A stretch of DNA of 7,323 nt from an uncultured Eubacteriales bacterium (lineage in GTDB: Bacteria; Bacillota; Clostridia; Oscillospirales; Oscillospiraceae), in assembly GCA_900546295.1 (NCBI GenBank), contig URCK01000075.1, positions 1 to 7,323 of the forward strand, written 5' to 3'. This document shows, piece by piece, positions 1 to 5,307 of the stretch (the stretch's first letter is position 1; the number at the start of each line of letters is the position of its first letter). Position numbers and translations under genes: made by a program. Under the pieces are notes generated by a model. That model searched no databases and had not been told where the DNA came from. It was given only the letters and a program-made list of their open reading frames with translations.

Positions 1-1488
1 GGGCTTGTCACGGCCATCATCGCGGGCGTGGTCATCGCCATTCTCGGTGGCGCGTCGTACCAGATTTCGGGCCCCACAGGCGCGATGAGCGCGGTGCTCG
101 TCGGCATCGTCGCGGAGTATGGTTTGCAGGGCGTGTTTTTTGCCTGCTTTGCCGCAGGCGTTCTGCTGCTGCTTGCGGGCGTCTTCAAGCTGGGTCGCTT
201 AATTAGCTTCATCCCGATGCCCGTCATCATGGGCTTCACCTCGGGCATTGCCATTATTATTGCGATGGGGCAGATCGACAACTTCTTCGGCACGGTGTCG
301 GAGGGCGGCTCGAATTTGGAAAAGATCGCGTCCTATGGCCGTCTTGGCTTCCATCCGAACATGCAGGCGGTGCTCATCGGCCTTCTCGTCGTGCTGGTGA
401 TGGTCTTCTGGCCGAAAAAGTGGGGTGCGCGCGTGCCCGGCTCGCTCATCGGCATCATCCTTGCGACCCTTGTGGCAGCGCTTGCCGGGATGGATCAGCT
501 CGCCGTGGTGGGCGATATCCCGAAAACGCTTCTTCTCAGCGACCGCCTGTCCCTTCGCGGCCTGAGCCTTTCGATGCTCGAAGACCTCGCCTCTCCCGTT
601 GTGACGATCGCGGCGCTCGGTATGATCGAGAGCCTGCTTTGCGGCGCGTCGGCCTCGCGCATGAAGGGCGAAGCGTTCAACGCCGATCAGGAGCTGATCG
701 CGCAGGGCGTGGGCAACATCCTGCTGCCGCTCTTCGGCGGCGTGCCCGCGACCGCGGCCATCGCGCGCACGAGCGTGGCGGTCAAGTCCGGCCAGCAGAC
801 GCGCCTTACGAGCGTGTTCCATTCGCTGTTCCTGCTTGCCTCGATGTTCCTGCTCGGCGGCGTGATGGCGCGCCTGCCGCTCTCGGCGCTCGCGGGCGTG
901 CTGATGGTCACGGCATGGCGCATGAACGACTGGGAGGGCATCCGCTACATCTTCCGCCACAAGTTCAAGTCCGGTATCAGCCAGTTTTTGATCACGATGC
1001 TCGCAACGGTCATCTTTGACCTGACGGTCGCGATCCTGCTCGGCGTGGTGTATTCCGCCATTTTGTACATGGCAAAGTCGAGCCATATCCATGTGAACTT
1101 CTCTGATATCGACGCGAACAAGCTGCGCTCGGTGGAGGGCAAGCCCCCCATCCTCGAGACCTCCGGCGTGGCGTATATCACGGGCGCGCTCTTCTTCGGT
1201 GCGGTGGATGAGTTCAACCGCCGCATGGCGGAGATGCCGCAGTACGACCACATCATCTTGTCGATGCGCGGTATGCCGAGCGTGGACGTCTCGGGCGCGC
1301 AGGCGATGCTCGAGCTGTGTGAGTCGCTTAAGAGTCAGGGCAAGACGGTTGCCTGCTGCGGCATGACCGAGGCCGTACGCACCTACTTTGACCGCGCCGG
1401 CATCACGGAGATTTTAGGCGAGGACGCTTATTTCTGGAGTGCCGACCACGCTATCCTCGATCTTCTGGACATGGAGATCGCAGAATAA
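1..1488 (+). CDS. SulP-family anion transporter with STAS domain, 5'-truncated by window edge
   Basis: Integral membrane secondary transporter of the SulP/SLC26 family. The frame is open from base 1 (GLVTAIIAG...), so the GTG at 28 is internal and the N-terminal part, roughly the first one or two membrane segments, lies outside the window; 495 codons are visible. Family hallmarks, numbered from the first visible codon, are the ISGPTGAM signature near residue 22, many hydrophobic segments up to about residue 355, the GMIESLL motif near 207, the QGVGNILLPLFGG stretch near 235 and the RTSVAVKSGQQTR stretch near 256. A cytoplasmic STAS domain follows (about 380-490) with the loop DVSGAQ (Asp429, Ser431), equivalent to the DSSG loop of anti-sigma-factor antagonists. 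The substrate (sulfate, bicarbonate or a dicarboxylate) cannot be read from the sequence. The Glu in ESLL sits where family members place the coupling-ion acidic residue. Family assignment is firm; substrate is unknown. Confidence 0.95.
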   Translation, partial: GLVTAIIAGVVIAILGGASYQISGPTGAMSAVLVGIVAEYGLQGVFFACFAAGVLLLLAGVFKLGRLISFIPMPVIMGFTSGIAIIIAMGQIDNFFGTVSEGGSNLEKIASYGRLGFHPNMQAVLIGLLVVLVMVFWPKKWGARVPGSLIGIILATLVAALAGMDQLAVVGDIPKTLLLSDRLSLRGLSLSMLEDLASPVVTIAALGMIESLLCGASASRMKGEAFNADQELIAQGVGNILLPLFGGVPATAAIARTSVAVKSGQQTRLTSVFHSLFLLASMFLLGGVMARLPLSALAGVLMVTAWRMNDWEGIRYIFRHKFKSGISQFLITMLATVIFDLTVAILLGVVYSAILYMAKSSHIHVNFSDIDANKLRSVEGKPPILETSGVAYITGALFFGAVDEFNRRMAEMPQYDHIILSMRGMPSVDVSGAQAMLELCESLKSQGKTVACCGMTEAVRTYFDRAGITEILGEDAYFWSADHAILDLLDMEIAE

Positions 1489-1496
1489 AAGACGGC

Positions 1497-1531
1497 AAAC
1501 GCCCGCCTTCCTGAGCGGAAGGCGGGCGTTT
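1497..1531 (+). terminator. Hairpin terminator after the SulP gene
   Basis: A perfect 15-bp inverted repeat (1497-1511 with 1517-1531) and a 5-nt loop begins 8 bases after the SulP stop codon. The stem is GC-rich, starts with AAAC and ends with GTTT. The T run is short (GTTTCT), so it is an intrinsic terminator of moderate quality, judged by position and stem perfection. Confidence 0.8.
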
Positions 1532-1570
1532 CTGCGCGCGCTAAGAAGGTAAGAAACGGCAGAAGAAAGG

Positions 1571-1604
1571 CGGCTCGCCCTGTGATTCCTCACAGGGCGA
1601 GCCG
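1571..1604 (-). terminator. Hairpin terminator of the thioredoxin operon, probably bidirectional
   Basis: A perfect 15-bp inverted repeat (1571-1585 with 1590-1604) and a 4-nt loop. Read on the minus strand it lies 26 bases after the thioredoxin stop codon and is followed by CCTTTCTTCT. Read on plus it is followed by TTCTTATT, so it can also back up the SulP terminator 40 bases upstream. Confidence 0.82.
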
Positions 1605-1630
1605 TTCTTATTGATAGGAGAGAGGGAGAC

Positions 1631-2533
1631 TTAGTTCGCGCTGTCGTTTGCGAGGGCCTGGTCGATCAGCTTCTGGAGCGCTGCCATGTTGTCCTCATTG
1701 TCGATGCCGCCGAGCATCGCCTCACCGACGATGGCGCCGCTGCGGTCGATGACATAGGTGGTCGGGAAGGCCATGATGTCGCCCGCAAAGTCGCCGGCTG
1801 CGCTGTCGGAGGGGAAGTAGATGTTCTGGTAGCTTGCGCCCTTGGATTCAAGCAGACTCTTGGCCGTGCTGATCGCATCGGCGTTGCCATCGAGGGTATC
1901 GACGTTGATGCCGATGACCGCGCCGCCCTGCTTCTTGAGCGTCTCGTTGAGGGCGTTCAGCTCGCCAAGCTCCGCCACGCAGGGCTTGCAGCCGCTGAAC
2001 CAGAAGTTCACGACCGTCACAGCGTTCTGGGAGAAGATGCTGCTGTCCACGTCGTTGCCGTCAAGGTCCTTGCCGGTGAAGGTGGGGAAGGTCGGGACGG
2101 CATCGTTCATGTCGCCGTTTTCACCGTCGCCTGCGGGCTGAAGTGCGGCGTACTGCTCCTGCAGGGGCTGGATCTGATCTTCAAGGTCGCGGATCTGCTC
2201 GGAGCCTTCGGTCAGCGTCTTGAGTTCGTCCTCGGTGAACTGATCCTTCACAAGGTCGAGGGCGGCAAGCAGGTAAGCACCGTAGTTCGATTCATCGGGG
2301 ATCTCGTCGCGCTTTTCGTTCATGGCGGCGAAGAGCTTCTGCCACAGCTCAAGGTTTTCTTCCATGATGGCGTTTTCCTTGTCGGCGAGCTCCTGGATCT
2401 GGGCGTAGACCTCCTCGGCGGTCGCGCCCTGCGTATCGCCATCGCCCTTGCTGTCGTCCTTGCTGCCGCAGGCGGCGAGGGAAAGCGTCAGCGTAAAGGC
2501 GAGCAGCAGCGTAATGATCTTCTTAAAATTCAT
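1631..2533 (-). CDS. TlpA/ResA-like thioredoxin-fold lipoprotein
   Basis: A 300-aa lipoprotein predicted to sit on the outer face of the membrane. It has a basic n-region (MNFKK), a hydrophobic core and the lipobox LAAC, giving lipidated Cys22. Residues 38-133 are charged, helix-rich and probably coiled-coil, and are absent from short TlpA/ResA proteins. The thioredoxin-like domain (about 148-296) carries the active site WFSGCKPC (Trp178, Cys182, Cys185) and the cis-proline loop AFPTTYVID (Pro257). Such proteins reduce disulfides or feed electrons to extracytoplasmic partners such as apocytochromes or methionine sulfoxide reductases; the client is not visible here. The ATG is preceded by AAAGGAG at 2542-2548. 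Only 3 bases separate it from the stop of the upstream Fe-S gene, so it is the last gene of that operon. Fold and anchoring are confident; the direction of the reaction is inferred from the neighbours. Confidence 0.93.
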   Translation of the reverse strand: MNFKKIITLLLAFTLTLSLAACGSKDDSKGDGDTQGATAEEVYAQIQELADKENAIMEENLELWQKLFAAMNEKRDEIPDESNYGAYLLAALDLVKDQFTEDELKTLTEGSEQIRDLEDQIQPLQEQYAALQPAGDGENGDMNDAVPTFPTFTGKDLDGNDVDSSIFSQNAVTVVNFWFSGCKPCVAELGELNALNETLKKQGGAVIGINVDTLDGNADAISTAKSLLESKGASYQNIYFPSDSAAGDFAGDIMAFPTTYVIDRSGAIVGEAMLGGIDNEDNMAALQKLIDQALANDSAN

Positions 2534-2536
2534 GGT

Positions 2537-3457
2537 TTATTCTCCTTTGTTTTCTTCAATGATCGGTTTTTGGGACAATTTGGAACATGCTCCGCTGCCG
2601 CCGAAGGCGTAGCGGAAGCGGACGGCCTCCGTCGGGCAGGCGGTCACGCATTTGCCGCAGCGGATACATTCGCTGTGATTCGGTGTTTTGGTCACATCCA
2701 CGTCCATGGGGCAGGTCCTTGCGCACTTGCCGCAGGAGACGCATTTGCTCTCGTCAACGTGCATCGACAACAGCGATACGCGGTTGAAGAGCGCGTAGAA
2801 CGCGCCGAGCGGGCAGAGCCACTTGCAGAACGGGCGGTAGAAGACGACGCTCAGCACGATGACCGTGATGAGCACGCAGAGCTTCCACGAGAAGAGCTTG
2901 CCGAGCGCGGCACGGATGCTGCTGTTGACAAGCGAGAGCGGGATGGCACCTTCCAGAACGCCCTGCGGGCAGAGATATTTGCAGAAGAACGGGTCGCCCA
3001 TGCCCGCCTCGTTCACCACGAGCACCGGGAGCAGGAAGACCATCACCACCAAGATGACGTATTTGAGGTAGGTCAGCGGCTTTAGACGCTTGGTGGAGAG
3101 CTTCTTGGTCGGGATCTTGTGCAGCAGCTCCTGAAACCAGCCGAACGGGCAGAGGAAGCCGCAGATGAAGCGGCCCAGCAGCACGCCGAGCAGGATGAGG
3201 ATGCCGGTGATGTAATAGGAAAAGCTGAATTTGGACGAGCCGACAACAGCCTGAAACGAGCCGATGGGGCACGCGCCCGCCGCTCCCGGGCAGGAGTAGC
3301 AGTTCAGCCCCGGCACGCAGACGGTTTTGCCTGCGCCGCGATAGAGCGTACCCGTGAGGAAGTTCGGCAGGTGCAGATTCGTCAGCAGAGCCGCACAGGC
3401 CTGAACCAGTCCGCGCCAGCGGGCGAGCAGAAAGGAAAACGGTTTTTTCTTATCCAA
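2537..3457 (-). CDS. NapH-like polytopic membrane protein with 4Fe-4S ferredoxin domain
   Basis: A 306-aa membrane iron-sulfur protein of the NapH/YccM type. Numbered from the TTG at 3457, there is an N-terminal Cys cluster (Cys47, 53, 56, 63, the last in CPIGSFQ). Four CP motifs, of which three are CxxxCP, lie next to membrane segments: Cys63, Cys99/103 (CGFLCPFGWFQ), Cys159/163 (CKYLCPQG) and Cys211/215 (CKWLCPLGAFY). Two classical 4Fe-4S sites follow: Cys239/242/245/249 with CPM, and Cys264/267/270/274 with CPT. Membrane segments are seen near 80-101, 130-149 and 193-208. Known relatives pass electrons between cytoplasmic carriers, quinones and extracytoplasmic enzymes. Here it lies directly before a lipoprotein thioredoxin and overlaps the upstream CXXC gene by 8 bases, so the inferred role is delivering electrons outward to that thioredoxin. 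The start is chosen by the ribosome binding site; an in-frame GTG at 3466 is the alternative. Confidence 0.9.
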   Translation of the reverse strand: MDKKKPFSFLLARWRGLVQACAALLTNLHLPNFLTGTLYRGAGKTVCVPGLNCYSCPGAAGACPIGSFQAVVGSSKFSFSYYITGILILLGVLLGRFICGFLCPFGWFQELLHKIPTKKLSTKRLKPLTYLKYVILVVMVFLLPVLVVNEAGMGDPFFCKYLCPQGVLEGAIPLSLVNSSIRAALGKLFSWKLCVLITVIVLSVVFYRPFCKWLCPLGAFYALFNRVSLLSMHVDESKCVSCGKCARTCPMDVDVTKTPNHSECIRCGKCVTACPTEAVRFRYAFGGSGACSKLSQKPIIEENKGE

Positions 3458-3602
3458 TGCCCACACACTCCAGACATAGCTTGATCGCCTTGTTCAGCAC
3501 CGTGTCCGCCTCGCCGCGCATCACACCGCAGACGAGAAATGCAAGACCGAGCAGCAGGAAAAGGATCTGCACCCCGGCCTTTTTGCCAAATGTTTTGTTC
3601 AA
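3450..3602 (-). CDS. Small CD1871A-family CXXC-motif membrane protein
   Basis: A 50-aa protein starting at TTG (3602-3600) and stopping at TAA (3452-3450). It has a basic N-terminus (MNKTFGKKAG), a single membrane segment at about residues 11-28 (VQILFLLLGLAFLVCG), then RGEADTVLNKA and the C-terminal motif KLCLECVGIG with Cys43 and Cys46. The RGE...VLNKA...CLEC(V/I)GIG pattern matches, from memory, the short CD1871A-family CXXC proteins of Clostridia, which lie beside Fe-S membrane proteins and TlpA-like thioredoxins. The positive N-terminus suggests the CXXC lies outside the membrane. AAAGGG at 3610-3615 with 7-nt spacing supports the TTG; no ATG or GTG lies in frame between the site and the TTG. 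It is the first gene of the redox operon and overlaps the Fe-S gene. Function is unknown; a dithiol relay or assembly partner is an inference. Confidence 0.85.
   Translation of the reverse strand: MNKTFGKKAGVQILFLLLGLAFLVCGVMRGEADTVLNKAIKLCLECVGIG
3468..3471 (-). promoter_or_regulatory. Ribosome binding site that decides the Fe-S protein start
   Basis: GGAG on the minus strand, inside the end of the CXXC gene. It is only 1 base from the GTG at 3466, too close to serve it, but 10 bases from the TTG at 3457. The TTG start is therefore preferred. Confidence 0.6.
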
Positions 3603-3609
3603 ATTATCA

Positions 3610-3615
3610 CCCTTT
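3610..3615 (-). promoter_or_regulatory. Ribosome binding site of the small CXXC gene
   Basis: AAAGGG on the minus strand with 7 bases to the TTG at 3602. It fixes the start of a gene that lacks ATG and is easily missed by length-limited gene callers. Confidence 0.7.
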
Positions 3616-3648
3616 CTCTTGTACCGGCGCTTAGACTACACAGGGAAA

Positions 3649-3666
3649 ATGAACACAGTATGAACA
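3649..3666 (-). repeat. Two TGTTCAT direct repeats with 11-bp period
   Basis: On the minus strand TGTTCAT occurs twice (3660-3666 and 3649-3655) separated by ACTG, a period of 11 bases, about one helical turn. It lies 47-64 bases upstream of the TTG of the CXXC gene, in an otherwise gene-free stretch (3603-3735). Same-face direct repeats of this kind are typical of OmpR/PhoB-type response-regulator sites, but no regulator gene is in the window. Confidence 0.4.
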
Positions 3667-3685
3667 GCACCTTAAAAGAACCCTA

Positions 3686-3715
3686 ATTTTATCTGGATAT
3701 ATTAAGAAGTTTGAA
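3686..3715 (-). promoter_or_regulatory. Candidate promoter of the CXXC/Fe-S/thioredoxin operon
   Basis: On the minus strand: -35 TTCAAA (3710-3715, 4 of 6 to consensus), an 18-bp spacer and -10 TAAAAT (3686-3691, 5 of 6). It falls in the AT-rich 133-base gap between the PAP2 stop and the CXXC gene. Transcription would start near 3679, leaving the TGTTCAT repeats in the untranslated leader. I see no terminator hairpin after the PAP2 gene, so read-through from it is also possible. Confidence 0.45.
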
Positions 3716-3735
3716 AATGCTGCAAATCTACCGTA

Positions 3736-4260
3736 TTATCCGCGCTTTTGGAAGAGCTTTGGACCATAGCGGGAGACGAGCTCGCCAATCACAAGCCCCA
3801 GCACCGCGCCGGCGAACACGTCGCTCGGAAAGTGTACATATAAATATAAACGCGAGAAGGCGAGCAGCACGGCGAGCGGGATGGCCGCATAACCGAAGCG
3901 GCGGTCTGCGCGCGTTAAGATCGTTGCGCCGATGGTGGAAGAGAGCGTGTGCCCCGAGGGGAAGGAAAAATCCTTGGGTGTGGCGATGAGCAGCTGCACG
4001 CTCTCATCGAGCCAGCAGGGGCGTGGGCGCGCGACGAGATTCTTGAGCACGACGTTGCCGGCCAGCGCGCCGCACAAAAGCCCCAGCAGCAGCAAAATGC
4101 CGGTGCGGCGGTGCTTTTTTGTGCACAGCAGCACCACGCCCGTGAGAATCCAGATAAAGCCGATGTCGCCGAGCAGCGTAAGGCGCGGCATGATCGCGTC
4201 CAGAGCGGGACAGGCGAGATAAGTTTGTATCCAGTGAAGGATGCCCCAATCAAGTGCCAT
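3736..4260 (-). CDS. PAP2-superfamily membrane phosphatase
   Basis: A 174-aa polytopic membrane protein of the type 2 phosphatidic acid phosphatase / undecaprenyl-pyrophosphate phosphatase superfamily, expected to hydrolyse a lipid phosphate or pyrophosphate at the outer membrane face. Numbered from the ATG at 4260, all three catalytic signatures are intact: KNLVARPRP (Lys73, Arg80), PSGH (101-104, catalytic base His104) and SRLYLYVHFPSD (Ser136, Arg137, nucleophile His143, Asp147). Hydrophobic segments precede and separate these motifs. A longer reading from 4299 adds 13 residues, but that ATG overlaps the predicted -10 box, whereas the ATG at 4260 has AAAAGGAG at 4271-4278. The exact lipid (undecaprenyl pyrophosphate, phosphatidate or phosphatidylglycerophosphate) cannot be told from the sequence. 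It is transcribed divergently from the AAA+ ATPase gene. Confidence 0.93.
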   Translation of the reverse strand: MALDWGILHWIQTYLACPALDAIMPRLTLLGDIGFIWILTGVVLLCTKKHRRTGILLLLGLLCGALAGNVVLKNLVARPRPCWLDESVQLLIATPKDFSFPSGHTLSSTIGATILTRADRRFGYAAIPLAVLLAFSRLYLYVHFPSDVFAGAVLGLVIGELVSRYGPKLFQKRG

Positions 4261-4270
4261 AAGCGGTCGT

Positions 4271-4278
4271 CTCCTTTT
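4271..4278 (-). promoter_or_regulatory. Ribosome binding site that decides the PAP2 start
   Basis: AAAAGGAG on the minus strand, 10 bases before the ATG at 4260. It selects this ATG over the in-frame one at 4299. Confidence 0.8.
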
Positions 4279-4297
4279 GAAATCGAAATACTGCCTC

Positions 4298-4326
4298 ATT
4301 TTATACTAAGATGAGAGGAATTGCAA
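4298..4326 (-). promoter_or_regulatory. Promoter of the PAP2 gene
   Basis: On the minus strand: -35 TTGCAA (4321-4326, 4 of 6), a 17-bp spacer and -10 TAAAAT (4298-4303, 5 of 6). An overlapping TATAAA two bases upstream is an alternative -10. Transcription would begin near 4291, giving a leader of about 30 bases. Confidence 0.6.
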
Positions 4327-4338
4327 TCGTGCGCTGAA

Positions 4339-4368
4339 GGCGGCGGAAAATTGACTTTTTCCGCCGCC
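4339..4368. repeat. Perfect 12-bp inverted repeat enclosing the ATPase -35 box
   Basis: GGCGGCGGAAAA (4339-4350) and its exact reverse complement (4357-4368) flank a 6-base centre, TTGACT, which is the -35 hexamer of the plus-strand promoter. No T run follows on either strand, so it is not a normal terminator. The position, between two divergent promoters, suggests an operator for a dimeric regulator, though chance in GC-rich DNA is not excluded. Confidence 0.6.
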
Positions 4369-4379
4369 AGGGCTATAAT
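4351..4379 (+). promoter_or_regulatory. Strong sigma-A-type promoter of the ATPase/VWA operon
   Basis: -35 TTGACT (4351-4356), a 17-bp spacer and a perfect -10 TATAAT (4374-4379). Transcription would start near 4386, giving a leader of about 50 bases that ends in AAGGAG (4421-4426) before the ATG at 4438. Confidence 0.88.
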
Positions 4380-4437
4380 TTTTTCCGACAGAAGGGGACG
4401 TGCACAGCGGCCCACAGCAGAAGGAGAATACTATATC

Positions 4438-5295
4438 ATGAGAGAAGACCTTGCGCTCCGGCTGGAGCGGTTCAAAGAACAGTGGAGCGTGGATGCGGCC
4501 GCGCAGGGGCGCGTTGCGCGCCCGATGGTTAGATTCATCGGCGAAGAGGTGCTCGATACGGCGGTCGCCGCGCTGCTGCAGGGGGAGAATCTCCTGCTTG
4601 CGGGCGGAAAGGCGACGGGCAAGAACATTCTTGCGGACAACCTTGCATGGCTCTTCGCACGCCCGGTGTTCACCGCCTCGTTCCATGTGAATACCGACAG
4701 CAGCATGCTCATCGGCACCGACACCTTCACCGGCGGCGAGGTGAGGCTGCGCCGCGGCCCCATCGCGCTTGCAGCGCAGTACGGCGGGTTCTGCGTGCTC
4801 GATGAGATCAACATGGCAAAAAACGACGCGGTCGCGGTGCTGCATTCGGTGCTCGATTACCGCCGCCTCATCGACGTGCCGGGCTATGAGTGCATCCCGC
4901 TGCACCCGGCGACGCGCTTCATTGCAACGATGAACTACGGCTACGCCGGCACGCGCGAGCTGAACGAGGCACTCGTCTCGCGCTTCACGGTCATCCGGAT
5001 GCCGACGCTCGACGAAGCGCAGCTTTGCGAACTGCTGCGCGCCGATGTGCCGGAAGCGGCGGAGGAAAACATCCGCCGCTGCGTGGGGCTGTTCCTCGAT
5101 CTGAACGCAAAGGCCGTGAACGGCGAGATCTCGACCAACTCCGTCGACCTTCGCGGCATGATCGCGGCGCTGCGATTGATGACCGACGGCATGGCGCCGA
5201 ATGAGGCCATCGCCGTGAGCATCACGAACAAGTGCTTTGACGAGTACGAATATGCGCTTGTGCGCGACGTGGTGATGACGCGCTTTGCGCAGTAA
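4438..5295 (+). CDS. MoxR/NorQ-like AAA+ ATPase
   Basis: A 285-aa cytosolic AAA+ ATPase of the MoxR/CbbQ/NorQ kind (AAA_5-like). The Walker A region is GGKATGKN (56-63, Lys62), where Asn63 replaces the usual Ser/Thr. Then come the GTDTFTGGEVRLRRGPI segment (93-109), typical of the MoxR/CbbQ group, Walker B FCVLDEIN (Asp122, Glu123), sensor 1 in TMNYGYAG (Asn166), the candidate arginine finger EALVSRF (Arg182) and a sensor-2-like Arg239 in VDLRG. Family members pair with a VWA protein to remodel or activate client proteins, often by metal or cofactor insertion; the next gene is such a partner. The ATG at 4438 follows AAGGAG at 4421-4426 with a longish 11-base spacing. A longer open frame from 4321 would read through the promoter and is rejected. 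The client is not visible. Confidence 0.9.
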   Translation: MREDLALRLERFKEQWSVDAAAQGRVARPMVRFIGEEVLDTAVAALLQGENLLLAGGKATGKNILADNLAWLFARPVFTASFHVNTDSSMLIGTDTFTGGEVRLRRGPIALAAQYGGFCVLDEINMAKNDAVAVLHSVLDYRRLIDVPGYECIPLHPATRFIATMNYGYAGTRELNEALVSRFTVIRMPTLDEAQLCELLRADVPEAAEENIRRCVGLFLDLNAKAVNGEISTNSVDLRGMIAALRLMTDGMAPNEAIAVSITNKCFDEYEYALVRDVVMTRFAQ

Positions 5296-5307
5296 GGGGA
5301 CGAGAGT

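Noticed and set aside
199..1251. 350-codon open frame on minus under the SulP gene
   Set aside because: The product is His/Arg/Ala-rich without a fold signature, and the plus frame is a clear SulP protein. It is a shadow caused by high GC.
2570..3085. 171-codon open frame on plus opposite the Fe-S gene
   Set aside because: Composition is Ala/Glu/Arg/His-rich and the minus frame carries all expected cysteine motifs.
3458..3466. GTG at 3466 as start of the Fe-S protein
   Set aside because: The only Shine-Dalgarno-like GGAG (3468-3471) is 1 base away, too close; it suits the TTG at 3457.
4261..4299. ATG at 4299 as start of the PAP2 phosphatase
   Set aside because: It overlaps the likely -10 box and would lie upstream of the transcription start; the later ATG has a strong ribosome binding site.
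4321..4437. Upstream extension of the ATPase from a TTG at 4321
   Set aside because: It would translate through the -35, -10 and expected transcription start, and has no ribosome binding site.
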